Below, one piece after another: positions 24,040 to 32,710 of a stretch of DNA of 64,000 nt. Below the pieces are notes generated by a model. The model did not search any database. It saw nothing but the letters and a program-made list of their open reading frames with translations, and was not told the origin of the DNA. The translations under genes were made by a program, and so were the position numbers. Each line of letters starts with the position of its first letter. Position 1 is the stretch's first letter. The DNA comes from CBDBLK01 sp965243145 (GTDB lineage Bacteria; Bdellovibrionota; Bacteriovoracia; Bacteriovoracales; Bacteriovoracaceae). The stretch is taken from contig CBDEUB010000002.1 of the NCBI GenBank assembly GCA_965243145.1, positions 310,001-374,000 on the forward strand, read 5' to 3'.

Positions 24040-24393
24040 TTCACAACCTCCAAAATGGAACAAAACCGGAAGGCCAGGGAAAAGATGGCCACTATTCCGA
24101 GAGACAGGGCCATACTTTCAACCCGGGGAATCCTTCCCTTTATTTTAAGGCCCGCTCAAAGCGTCGATGCCTACAGAGGTTTTTCGGCGAAAAGGCCACA
24201 TTACCACTATTTGGTTTTAGAGCGCGCTTTGCCGGACATTGGCCCCACGGTTTCCCCCGAGGAGCGGGAAGAAATGGGGGAAGTGGAAAAGGCCATTTCC
24301 CGCTGTCGGCCCCATGCCCATGACATTTATATCGACACTCACCATCTCTTTTTCGCCAAGGGTGATTTTATGAACTGTGCCTACCTCAAGTGA
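24040..24393 (+). pseudogene. Remnant of a DUF2079 protein C-terminal domain
   Basis: The translated product (from about FTTSKMEQNRKAREKM; first ATG at 24055, 112 residues) matches the C-terminal domain of the protein at 20549-22042: AREKMATIPRDRAILSTRG, DAYRGFSAKRPHYHYL, CRPHAHDIYIDTHHLFFAKG. Similarity continues upstream of the ATG and the membrane part is absent. It is most likely the tail of a duplicated DUF2079 gene whose front was lost when the LtaS-like gene arrived. Expression as a free domain cannot be excluded. Confidence 0.65.
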
Positions 24394-24403
24394 ATAACAA
24401 AAA

Positions 24404-24431
24404 AAAGCGGGACACCAAAATGTCCCGCTTT
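24404..24431. terminator. Bidirectional terminator
   Basis: AAAGCGGGACA (24404-24414) pairs perfectly with TGTCCCGCTTT (24421-24431) around CCAAAA, with A and T runs on the two sides. It separates the DUF2079 remnant from the convergent RCC1 gene. Confidence 0.85.
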
Positions 24432-24460
24432 GATCCGTTTCTCAATGTTTTTAAAGTGTC

Positions 24461-26608
24461 CTAGCGACTTCCTCCGCGGATATAGGCCGCCACAAATTCC
24501 TTGTCTTCATCGCTCAAAGCTGTCCCCCCCACGGGCATGCTGTCGTCGGCCACCCGCTTGTAAAGTTCTGATACAGAGGGGTCGCTGGCGTGAAGAAAAG
24601 TATTGGCGGAATTGCTCGCTGAATAACTGTTCATCGCCGCTTGATCGGCGGCAAATTGGCCCGCATACCCGTTGCTGCCGTGGCAATTTTGACAACCGTA
24701 GGGGGTGAGGATGCGGGTGTTGAGTTGGGCGAAACTGATCGCTGGCCGAACTCTGAGTTCCACAGTTTCCGCGGCGTCCTGGTATCCGCTTGCCGTAAAA
24801 GTTGTTGTCACCCGGCAAATATCGGTGGGGACGGCATTGGCCAGGACGGTAACCTCGCCAGTTATGCCGTCGATAGAACAAACGCTGGCCTTGGTGGTGC
24901 CACCACTGTCCACACCTTCAGCGGTGTAGGTGATGGCGTTGGCACTGCCGTCACGGGGATTGGCATCGGTGGTGGCGTCGGTGGTGATCCACACGCTATT
25001 GCCGGCACCGTAATACAAGTTGGCACCTTCGGAATAGGACTGAATGGCCACCGTCTGGGCGGGAAGTAGGGAAACCTCGTGGTCAATGGCATTGCTGGAA
25101 GACCAGGAAACCACATCGTCTACCCTCAGGGCGGCAAAGGAGTAACCCGTGGAAAAAATGGCGAGCACATCCTGCACCATCATATTGTTTTGGCCACGAT
25201 TGTCCCATGTGGCCACATTTTTGGTACCCAGGTCGTTGGCGTCAAAAATCACGGCGGCAAAAGCATTTTCAGTGGCGTAAATGGCCTCGACATTTGCTAG
25301 AGTACCTTGGATAGTGCCCCAACTCACCGCCGTGCTATCACTCTTCAAGGCGGCAAAGGCCATATCGCTGGCCACGATGGTTTCAACATTTGTCAAAGCA
25401 ACCCCGCTGGAATCCCCTCCGGCAAATCCCATGCCCCAAGTGGTGACAGTGTCGTCATTTTTCAGGGCGGCGAAGGCAAAGTTATTGGCGTAAATGGCCT
25501 TGACATCAGTCAGAGATGTGGACGGCGTGAGGCCATCGTACTGATTGCCCCCCCAAATGCCATTGCCCCAGGTGATCACGCTGTTGTCGGTTCTGAGGGC
25601 AGCAAAGGCACCGGCAGTGGAATAAATGGCCTTGACATTGCTCACATTGGCCACCCTTCCACCGTTTTGACTGTCTCCCCAAGCGAAGACGGTGCCATCA
25701 TTTCGCAAAGCAGCGGCAGCGTGGTCATTGGAATAAATGGCCTTGACATTGATCAGACCCTGCACGGCGGCACTGTCCGCCACTGGCCCAGAACCCCACA
25801 CCACTACCGAATTGCCACCTTGGCCATCACTCTTAATGGCAACGAAGGCCTTTTCGGTGGCGTAAATTCTGGTGATTCCACTCAACTGGCCAGAGACGGA
25901 ACTGGCATCACCCCCGTGGGAGGCCTCTCCCCAGGCGAAAACCGTGCCGTCGTTTCTCAAGGCAGCAAAAGCGTAATCGTTGGAGATGATCGTCTTGACA
26001 TTGCTGAGATTAGCGGTGTTGGTAGTGTCTCCCGCCGCACTGGAACCCCAGGCCACTACTGTTCCATTACTTCTGAGGGCGGCAAAGGCCTCCCGGGTGG
26101 CGTAGAGTGCCCTGACATTTTTGAGTTGATTCCCCACCGCTGCTTGAGTGTCGAAGGTTTCAACCTGGCCAGTTGTCCACACGATGTCGGCGTTGGGATT
26201 CCCGCCGTATGCGGGAAAACCCCAGGCCAGAACGGTACCATCATTTCTCAACAAGGCGGAAGCGCCGAAATTGCCCACCACCGTGGGGCCAGAAGAGAGG
26301 GCCTCGGATGCTTGGGCGTTTTGCTGTCCTTCGACTTGTTGCTGTTCCGCCTCGATGCGGTCGAGCCTGTCGGCAAATTCTTTGCACTCCTCGAACTTCC
26401 TGAGCCATCTGGCGGCCCTGCCATTGGGGTTTTTTCTGGCCCGTCTAAAAAGTTGCCGGCACTGGGCGCGGGTTTGTTGATTGGCCTTTTTCACCCTGAA
26501 TTGGACGGGAGCATTGTTGGCCGCAGTCTCTGCGCTGTGAAAAAAAATGCCGACGGAAAAAAAGAAGAGAGCGAAAATGTTTCTGGTGAAATCGAAGACT
26601 TGGGCCAT
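24461..26608 (-). CDS. Exported RCC1-repeat protein with C-terminal c-type haem module
   Basis: A 715-residue protein with an export signal (about 1-32), a charged helical stretch (about 35-100) and roughly ten RCC1-type repeats (about 105-500) of the form FAALRNDGTVFAWG, probably a beta-propeller. An Ig-like segment (about 510-620, YSEGANLYYGAGNSVW, DICRVTTTFTASGY) and a haem-binding module with CQNCHG (Cys639) and AAYIRGG at the end follow. The whole C-terminal part is shared with the protein at 61139. A GGAGG site fixes the ATG. Probably an outer-surface or periplasmic haem protein; role unknown. Confidence 0.78.
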   Translation of the reverse strand: MAQVFDFTRNIFALFFFSVGIFFHSAETAANNAPVQFRVKKANQQTRAQCRQLFRRARKNPNGRAARWLRKFEECKEFADRLDRIEAEQQQVEGQQNAQASEALSSGPTVVGNFGASALLRNDGTVLAWGFPAYGGNPNADIVWTTGQVETFDTQAAVGNQLKNVRALYATREAFAALRSNGTVVAWGSSAAGDTTNTANLSNVKTIISNDYAFAALRNDGTVFAWGEASHGGDASSVSGQLSGITRIYATEKAFVAIKSDGQGGNSVVVWGSGPVADSAAVQGLINVKAIYSNDHAAAALRNDGTVFAWGDSQNGGRVANVSNVKAIYSTAGAFAALRTDNSVITWGNGIWGGNQYDGLTPSTSLTDVKAIYANNFAFAALKNDDTVTTWGMGFAGGDSSGVALTNVETIVASDMAFAALKSDSTAVSWGTIQGTLANVEAIYATENAFAAVIFDANDLGTKNVATWDNRGQNNMMVQDVLAIFSTGYSFAALRVDDVVSWSSSNAIDHEVSLLPAQTVAIQSYSEGANLYYGAGNSVWITTDATTDANPRDGSANAITYTAEGVDSGGTTKASVCSIDGITGEVTVLANAVPTDICRVTTTFTASGYQDAAETVELRVRPAISFAQLNTRILTPYGCQNCHGSNGYAGQFAADQAAMNSYSASNSANTFLHASDPSVSELYKRVADDSMPVGGTALSDEDKEFVAAYIRGGSR

Positions 26609-26763
26609 GATTACCTCCTTGTGGCCAGGGACATTTTTGGGATACCCATAATAGAGTGAATCCCCCCGTCTGCGCCGTCAAGAATTTTTTTCCGGTGAAC
26701 TTAAAACCCACCAGAGTACTTTGGTCTTTTGATTTTCCCGCCAGAGTTCGGTTAGAGTGCCCC

Positions 26764-27663
26764 ATGGTGAAAGGTCTTTGGCCCACTGTCTTTCGGCTGG
26801 GCCTCTCCGTTTGTTCTTTTCTCCCAAATGCCACGCTTTTGGCCGCCCCGCCAAGTTCCGCTTGCACCGCTTTGATCAAAAACCTGACGCAAAAACCGCA
26901 ATCGGTTCTGTTACCCAGACTGAAACACAGTGGCCTCACCATCGAACGGTTGGGAGAGGCCAAACCGACGATGTTTCCCGAGGCCCTGCCACCCACCGAA
27001 TGGGGAATTGCCATGCGCATGGCCCATCACTACAAGCTGACTTTTTCCCACCGGAACCGGCGGCAAAACTTTATTCTGATCATCCCCGCCATGTCTCAGG
27101 ACATTACCGATCTCAAAACCCTGTTGCAGCTCAAGTTGGCGTTGGACGAAATGCCCGCCAGCGCTTTGCGTAAAATTGATTATCTGGTGGCCAATCCGGC
27201 CAGTAGCAGAATTGAAAAGGCCTATATTCAACAAACCAAATACCTTCCCGCCACTCCCGATTCGGCCCATCTCAATGTTTGCGCCACTGTGCGCCAAGAT
27301 TCGTTTAGAGAATCCCACATGGACATCTATCCCAGCGGCCTGAAACTCCCCTTGTCTCAATTGCTTTTTGTTCTGCGCCACGAATTGGGCCACATTCTCG
27401 CCCTTAAACGGTACCGCAAACTGACTCCAAGTCGAAGGTGGTTGCAGGCCATAAAAAATGATAAAACGGCGGTTTCCCACTATGGCCTCAATTCCGCCGC
27501 CGAAGATTTCGCCGAGGCGGTGCGGGTGTACTTGGCCACCGAGGGGGGCCTCAAGGCCCCGGAAAAACGCCGCAAATTTGCCCACCGTTTTGCCATTTTG
27601 GACGAGATTTTGGATGTCGATTTGGCCATTTTGAGGGATGCCGAGGCCAAAAATTCGCGCTGA
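26764..27663 (+). CDS. Exported HELGH metalloprotease, paralogue 1
   Basis: A 299-residue protein with a signal peptide (FRLGLSVCSFLPNATLLA) and a zincin core: LRHELGHILAL near residue 206 and, about 60 residues later, SAAEDFAEAVRVYL, the likely third metal ligand (Glu). It ends with a conserved block (TEGGLKAPEKRRKFAHRFAILDEIL). The HExxH and YG...EDFAE pattern resembles gluzincins of the anthrax lethal-factor type; exact family not established. An upstream in-frame start at 26656 lacks a signal peptide, so ATG 26764 is used. First of four tandem paralogues. Confidence 0.75.
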   Translation: MVKGLWPTVFRLGLSVCSFLPNATLLAAPPSSACTALIKNLTQKPQSVLLPRLKHSGLTIERLGEAKPTMFPEALPPTEWGIAMRMAHHYKLTFSHRNRRQNFILIIPAMSQDITDLKTLLQLKLALDEMPASALRKIDYLVANPASSRIEKAYIQQTKYLPATPDSAHLNVCATVRQDSFRESHMDIYPSGLKLPLSQLLFVLRHELGHILALKRYRKLTPSRRWLQAIKNDKTAVSHYGLNSAAEDFAEAVRVYLATEGGLKAPEKRRKFAHRFAILDEILDVDLAILRDAEAKNSR

Positions 27664-27718
27664 GAAGATTTTTCTTGTGCAGTTGTCTTTTTGTTGGGTG
27701 TTTTGTTAGTTGTGATTG

Positions 27719-28564
27719 ATGGGAATTTGTAAGAATCTGCGAAGTTTTATTTTATTGGCAAAAACTGCAATGGGCCTCATTATCGGCCCCATTTTTGCAG
27801 GCCCCGAATGTACTGAACCGGCCGCTAAAATCCTTCTCTCCAAAGCGGGATTGGGCCATTTTGAAATCCGCGGGGGAAGCAAGGCCCTGCCCACCCTGTT
27901 TTATGAATCCATGCCTCCGGAAAGAGAATCCCGCGCCGTCGCTCTGGCCTACCACTACACAGTAAACTTTACCCACCACGGTGCCCCCGCCGAATTGCGC
28001 CTGGTTGTGCCAGTGGATTGGGATGGCCACCCCGATAATGTCCTATTGAATAAAATACTCCCCGTTTTAAAGGCCTCCCCCAGCGTGGCCCTAAAACAAT
28101 TGGACTTCCTCTTCATCAGCCCCTTCCCCTTTCGCCACCAAGAACTTTTCCGCAAAAAATACCGCATCCCCGAGGGAAAAAAGTTTGAGGTCTACGGGGC
28201 CAGCAATGCCGACACCTCGGGAAAAAATCACATTCATCTGTTTCCCAAAGCGATCAATGCCGCTGGCCCCTTTCTGCTCAATACTTTCCGCCACGAACTC
28301 GGCCACACCATGGCCCTGGCCTACTACGGGAAGGCCACACCCAACTCCCGCTGGTTGGAAGCGATGAAAAATGACGGCGTGCCGGTTTCCGCCTACGGAC
28401 GGAGTTCCTCCGCCGAAGATTTCGCCGAAGCGGCGATGGTGTACTTTACCACCGAGGGCGGCCTGAATGTTCCCAAAGTGCGCCGCAGATTTATCCACCG
28501 CTTTTTCATCCTGGACGAAATTCTCGAAGTTGACAGGGCCTTATTGCCCCGGTTGAGTTTATAA
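27719..28564 (+). CDS. Exported HELGH metalloprotease, paralogue 2
   Basis: A 281-residue protein with a signal-peptide-like start (FILLAKTAMGLIIGPIFAG), FRHELGHTMAL near residue 192, SSSAEDFAEAAMVYF about 60 residues later, and the shared C-terminal block (TEGGLNVPKVRRRFIHRFFILDEILEVD). All expected zinc ligands are present. No ribosome binding site is clear; a TTG just upstream (27716) is an alternative start. The next paralogue begins two bases after the stop, so genes 2-4 are one transcript. Confidence 0.75.
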   Translation: MGICKNLRSFILLAKTAMGLIIGPIFAGPECTEPAAKILLSKAGLGHFEIRGGSKALPTLFYESMPPERESRAVALAYHYTVNFTHHGAPAELRLVVPVDWDGHPDNVLLNKILPVLKASPSVALKQLDFLFISPFPFRHQELFRKKYRIPEGKKFEVYGASNADTSGKNHIHLFPKAINAAGPFLLNTFRHELGHTMALAYYGKATPNSRWLEAMKNDGVPVSAYGRSSSAEDFAEAAMVYFTTEGGLNVPKVRRRFIHRFFILDEILEVDRALLPRLSL

Positions 28565-28565
28565 G

Positions 28566-29504
28566 ATGATTAGGAATCTGCGAACTTTAATTTTACTGCT
28601 GGGACTGAACCTGGCCCCCGTTCAGGCCTCTCCCAACTTCAATATCTGCCGCCATCTCGCCGGCACGGTTTTTGGCCCCCCGCCCTCGCTTTTGCCTAAG
28701 GCGGGGGATCAGGAATTTCAAATTGTCAAAGACAACCAGAAGGCCAGAATGAACTTGTTTTTAGATTCCGTCCTTCCTCCTCAAAGAAATATCCAAAACC
28801 TGGCCTGGTGGTCTTACGACACCCTCCACACTCCCCTGGTAGAAGAGTCCCATTTGTTTCGCGACAGGCCAGTCCCAGCAGCTTTGTCACATAGCTACAA
28901 AGTCTCGTTTAATCACCGCCAAACGCGCGCGGAATTGATGCTCATTCTGCCCGTCGGCCGCAAAAACAGGCCTCTCCCCAACAAGTTCTTGGCCAAAATT
29001 GAACGAGCGTTAAAACAACTTCCCAGTGTGATCCTACGAGAAGTCAATTTCATCACAATCAACCCGTACCCCCACCACAAAGATGCCATCTCTTTTTTTA
29101 GCTCCAAAACCCCGGCCACTGCTTGGCACATGAATAAGAGCGTAAAACTGGTTGAATTATTCCCCGCTTCTGTAAAGCAGGGCACTGACTCCGAACTCCT
29201 TGGAGACCTCCACCACGAACTGGGCCACATTATGGCCCTCGCCCACTACAAAAGTTTCACCCCCAATGAAAAGTGGTTAGAGGCCACCCTCGCCGACGGC
29301 ATACGGGTTTCCGAATACGGTGAAACTTCCCTCGACGAAGATTTCGCCGAAGCGATGAAAGTCTACTTGGCCACTGAAGGCGGCCTAAAGGCCCCTCACA
29401 CGCGCCGCCAATTTCTCCACCGCTTTGCCATTCTCGATGAAATCTTGGAAGTCGATAGGGATTTATTGTGGCGTGGACTTGAGGGATTGGATGGGAATTT
29501 TTGA
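28566..29504 (+). CDS. Exported HELGH metalloprotease, paralogue 3
   Basis: A 312-residue protein. Signal peptide and mature start (RNLRTLILLLGL...APVQASPNFNICR) are nearly identical to those of paralogue 4. HHELGHIMAL is near residue 217 and TSLDEDFAEAMKVYL follows. It carries a ~30-residue insertion after the leader (about 60-95) not seen in its neighbours. The C-terminal block (TEGGLKAPHTRRQFLHRFAILDEILEVD) is conserved. Paralogue 4 starts two bases after its stop. Confidence 0.75.
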   Translation: MIRNLRTLILLLGLNLAPVQASPNFNICRHLAGTVFGPPPSLLPKAGDQEFQIVKDNQKARMNLFLDSVLPPQRNIQNLAWWSYDTLHTPLVEESHLFRDRPVPAALSHSYKVSFNHRQTRAELMLILPVGRKNRPLPNKFLAKIERALKQLPSVILREVNFITINPYPHHKDAISFFSSKTPATAWHMNKSVKLVELFPASVKQGTDSELLGDLHHELGHIMALAHYKSFTPNEKWLEATLADGIRVSEYGETSLDEDFAEAMKVYLATEGGLKAPHTRRQFLHRFAILDEILEVDRDLLWRGLEGLDGNF

Positions 29505-29505
29505 A

Positions 29506-30378
29506 ATGACTAGGAATCTGCGAACTTTAATTTTACTGCTGGGACTGGGCCTGGCCCCCGTTCAGGCCTCTCCCAACTTCAATATCTGCCGCAACATCGC
29601 CGGCAAAGTTTTTGGCCCCCCGCCATCGCTTTTGCCCAAAGCGGGAGATGATGGCCTTAAAATCGCCGGGGAAGAACGGCCCATCATCACCGAGTTTCCC
29701 TTTTCACGAGTCGATCCCCACTCTTTTGGTGAAGACTATTTGGCCCCCGCCCGTCAGTATCGGGTTCTCTTTTCCCACCGCGGCCGGCCCGCTCAATTGC
29801 GCTTAGTTGTACCCGTTTCTCTCGAAGATCAAGATTTCTCCCAACTCATAAGACGACTAAAATTCAACCAACTCCATCGAATAGAACAAGTTTTAAAACA
29901 ATTTCCCAGTGTGATCCTGCAAGAAATTGACACCATTTATTTTGTACCCAGGCATTACTGGAATGAGAGCACTTATACCTTCAGAATAGATGTGCCCATG
30001 TCGGCCAGCGCCCAAACTGACGAAAATTTTTCCAAGGCCAGTATCGAGATTTACCCAAGTTCACAAATAATGCCAAAATTTATGTTCAAGCAATCTCTTC
30101 AACACGAACTTGGCCATGTTATGGCCTGGGCCAACTATCAAAATTTCACCCCCGATAGGCGCTGGACGGAGGCCATCGACGCGGATGAAAGGCCAGTCTC
30201 TAGCTACGGACAAACCCACACCGCCGAAGATTTTGCCGAAGCGGTGCGAATGTACTTGGCCAGCGAGGGAGGACTGAAAAACACCCTCTACCGCATTAAA
30301 TTCCGCCACCGCTTTGCCATTCTCGATGAAATTTTGGAAGTTGATCCCAGTTTGTTGCCCCTGTCCTTTAGAAACTAA
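29506..30378 (+). CDS. Exported HELGH metalloprotease, paralogue 4
   Basis: A 290-residue protein starting at the ATG at 29506, which restores the same leader as paralogue 3. LQHELGHVMAW is near residue 200 and THTAEDFAEAVRMYL follows. The C-terminal block is present (ASEGGLKNTLYRIKFRHRFAILDEILEVD). The first ~50 codons are almost identical at DNA level to paralogue 3 while the rest differs, pointing to recent gene conversion of the leader. The gene ends two bases before a structured repeat (30380). Confidence 0.75.
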   Translation: MTRNLRTLILLLGLGLAPVQASPNFNICRNIAGKVFGPPPSLLPKAGDDGLKIAGEERPIITEFPFSRVDPHSFGEDYLAPARQYRVLFSHRGRPAQLRLVVPVSLEDQDFSQLIRRLKFNQLHRIEQVLKQFPSVILQEIDTIYFVPRHYWNESTYTFRIDVPMSASAQTDENFSKASIEIYPSSQIMPKFMFKQSLQHELGHVMAWANYQNFTPDRRWTEAIDADERPVSSYGQTHTAEDFAEAVRMYLASEGGLKNTLYRIKFRHRFAILDEILEVDPSLLPLSFRN

Positions 30379-30379
30379 A

Positions 30380-30575
30380 GTAACTGCTCACACTTTACGC
30401 CATCTTGCCTCCGCATCTTGCTCCGGCACTGCCCATCAGGGCAGTCGTCGCTCGTCGCCTTCCTGGCGACTCCGTGTGAGTCAGCTTCGCCATCGCTCCC
30501 TGCGGCGTGCTTTGAGCACGCCTCAGTCGCTCTGTCTTGCTTCCCCCCAATCTGACGCAAATTGCGAGCAGTTAC
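30380..30575. repeat. Inverted-ended structured repeat, copy 1 (196 bp)
   Basis: Ends GTAACTGCTCACACTT and (reversed) GTAACTGCTCGCAATTT. Internal perfect hairpins are ACTGCCC ATCA GGGCAGT, GTCGCC TTCCT GGCGAC and GCGTGCT TTG AGCACGC. A short shared tail (TGCTTTTATC) follows the right end in all copies. No coding capacity; MITE-like. The next copies are at 31290, 32474 and 59663. Confidence 0.85.
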
Positions 30576-30647
30576 CCTGCTTTTATCGCAGTTTTTCTTT
30601 TGAGTGTGAGTAATTACAAATTAAAATTTCTATGGGAAAGTGAGATC

Positions 30648-32477
30648 ATGCCCACACCCGCTCCGCTCCATTCGGCCCTGCAACGGCTCTTGCACAAGCG
30701 CGGCCTCGATGCGGAAGGCATCGAAGAATTTTTTTCGTGGGATTTGCGCCCGTTGTCCGCCCTGCTTGGCCAAATGCGCGACCTGGACAAGGCCGCGGCC
30801 CGCATCGCCCGCGCCATGCAAGCGGGGCAAATCATAGGCATCTACGGGGACTACGATGTGGACGGCACCACCGCCTGCGCCCTCTGGCACCACTTTTTCC
30901 ACCTGTACGGACACACCCGCTTTGAGCTGATGCAACCCAACCGCCTGGTGGAGGGCTATGGGCTGCACCGGGAAGCGATAGACAGCGCCCTGGCGGCCGG
31001 GGTGGAATTGCTCATCACCGCCGACTGCGGGATCAGCAGTCACTCCGCCGCCGAGTACGCACTCCACCAAAAATTGGACTTGATCATCACCGACCACCAC
31101 CGGCCGAGTGGCGCAGAATTGCCCCCCGCTTTAGCGGTGGCCAATCCCAACCGCCAAGACGAAGCGGAGGATTCCCCCCTGCGCGCCCTGGCGGGAGTCG
31201 GCGTGGCCTTCGCCCTGTGCCTGGAAGTCAGAAAAGTCTTGCAAGAGGAGCGCAAGCATGATTCAAAGTATAACCATGATAAAAGCACAGTAACTGGCCA
31301 CAATTTAGGTCAGATTGGGGGGAAGCGAGACAGAGCGACTGAGGCGTGCTCCAAGCACGCTGCAAGGAGCGATGGCGAAGCTGACTCACAAGATGGCCTG
31401 AAGTGTGGCCAGTTACCCAGTTTAGCGCCTTTGTTGCCCTTCGTGGCGATGGGCACTGTGTGCGATATGGTACCCCTCAATTTTGTCAACCAAAGACTGG
31501 TGCGCCACGGGTTGCGGCAAATTAGGGCCACCTCATACGCAGGACTCAAGGCCCTGTTTTCCCGGGAAGAGCGCGCCCTGGAACTCATCCCCTCGGAAAA
31601 GCTCAGCTTTGGCGTCGGCCCCTTGATCAATTCCAAGGGACGAATTGGCCCCCCCGAACGGGCCTTGCAATTGCTCACCAGCGATGATCCCAGTGAGGCC
31701 TTCGAGCACTACCAACACTTGCAGTCGTGCAACCAAAAACGCAGGGAATTGCAGGCCCAAGTCTTGGAACAGGCCATGCAGCAAGTCTCCCAATCGGATC
31801 ACCAGGCCCTAAGTTTAGCGCGGGGAGAAGACTGGCACGAAGGTGTCATCGGCATCGTCGCCTCCAAATTGGTGGAGGAGTTCAAAGTCCCGGCCATAGT
31901 CCTCACCCGCACCGGGGATTCCCTCTACAAGGCCTCCGCCCGCAGTGCTGGCCAACTCTCCATTTTCGATTGCCTGGCCGAATGTCGCCCTCTGTTTGAA
32001 AGATTCGGCGGCCACAAAGCGGCGGCGGGTTTTAGCATTGAAGAGGCCAACTTGAAAGAATTTTCCCGGCGCATTGGGGCCATCGTGGGGGCCATACCCG
32101 TGGCGGAGCGAACCCGCCAAGAAACTTTCGATTTGGAAATTCGGCCCGAGGAGATCACCCCTCAATTAGTGCACCAACTGGAACACCTGGAACCCTTTGG
32201 CAACGGCAACCCCCGCCCGCGCTTCAAAATGAGCGGGTTTCAAATCGAGAGTTTTAAAATCCTCAAAGAAGTGCATGTGCGCTGGCACTTGCGCGCCCCC
32301 GGCAGTTCCACCCGCTGGCAGGGTATCTCCTTTAACTACCTCAACAAACGGGATGGTCTGCCCCCTCAGACTCTTCAAGAGTCCGCCTCTCCTTGTGCCT
32401 ATTTTACTTTGGGGATCAACCGCTACAGGGGCAACGAGTACATACAGCTACAAATCGATCGCATGGACATGATGTAA
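30648..32477 (+). CDS. recJ: Single-stranded-DNA-specific exonuclease RecJ carrying a repeat-derived insertion
   Basis: A 609-residue DHH-family exonuclease used in recombination and repair. The DHH domain has IYGDYDVDGTTA, LLITADCGIS and LIITDHHRPS; the DHHA1 part has SARSAGQLSIFDCLAECR and FGGHKAAAGFS. Residues ~215-257, between the VRKVLQEE helix and LLPFVAMGTVCDMVPL, are encoded by a 127-bp copy of the structured repeat (31290-31416) that keeps the frame open. Its sequence (e.g. RDRATEACSKHAARSDGEAD) is foreign to RecJ. The stop codon TAA lies on the boundary of another copy of the repeat (32474). ATG at 30648 follows GGGAAAGTGAG. Confidence 0.93.
   Translation: MPTPAPLHSALQRLLHKRGLDAEGIEEFFSWDLRPLSALLGQMRDLDKAAARIARAMQAGQIIGIYGDYDVDGTTACALWHHFFHLYGHTRFELMQPNRLVEGYGLHREAIDSALAAGVELLITADCGISSHSAAEYALHQKLDLIITDHHRPSGAELPPALAVANPNRQDEAEDSPLRALAGVGVAFALCLEVRKVLQEERKHDSKYNHDKSTVTGHNLGQIGGKRDRATEACSKHAARSDGEADSQDGLKCGQLPSLAPLLPFVAMGTVCDMVPLNFVNQRLVRHGLRQIRATSYAGLKALFSREERALELIPSEKLSFGVGPLINSKGRIGPPERALQLLTSDDPSEAFEHYQHLQSCNQKRRELQAQVLEQAMQQVSQSDHQALSLARGEDWHEGVIGIVASKLVEEFKVPAIVLTRTGDSLYKASARSAGQLSIFDCLAECRPLFERFGGHKAAAGFSIEEANLKEFSRRIGAIVGAIPVAERTRQETFDLEIRPEEITPQLVHQLEHLEPFGNGNPRPRFKMSGFQIESFKILKEVHVRWHLRAPGSSTRWQGISFNYLNKRDGLPPQTLQESASPCAYFTLGINRYRGNEYIQLQIDRMDMM
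31290..31416. repeat. Structured repeat, copy 2, inverted and shortened, inside recJ
   Basis: A 127-bp copy in the opposite orientation with matching ends GTAACTGGCCACA on both sides. It lacks a 69-base central segment that carries two hairpins in the other copies but keeps GCGTGCT/AGCACGC. The full reading frame of recJ passes through it. Confidence 0.85.
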
Positions 32478-32669
32478 CTGCCTACACTTCAGGCCATCTT
32501 GCCTCCGCATCCTGCTCCGGCACTGCCCATCAGGGCAGTCGTCGCTCGTCGCCTTCCTGGCGACTCCGTGTGAGTCAGCTTCGCCATCGTTCCTTGCGAT
32601 GTGCAGGAAGCACACCTCAGTCGCTCTGTCTTGTTTCTCCCCAATCTGACCTAAATTGTAGACAGTTAC
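32474..32669. repeat. Structured repeat, copy 3 (196 bp)
   Basis: Same length and layout as copy 1. Both ends changed together (left GTAACTGCCTACACTT, right in reverse GTAACTGTCTACAATTT) and the third hairpin is GATGTGC/GCACACC instead of GGCGTGC/GCACGCC. The TAA stop of recJ is formed at its left edge. Confidence 0.85.
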
Positions 32670-32710
32670 CTTGCTTTTATCGCAGTTTTTCTTTGAGACA
32701 TGAATTACAT

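Noticed and set aside
25307..26659. 450-codon open frame antisense to the RCC1 gene
   Set aside because: It mirrors the repeats of the real gene, which has a GGAGG site, an export signal and haem motif on the minus strand.
30537..30647. Extended recJ start in the repeat
   Set aside because: The upstream in-frame ATG lies in repeat copy 1 and would add sequence foreign to RecJ; the ATG at 30648 has a ribosome binding site.
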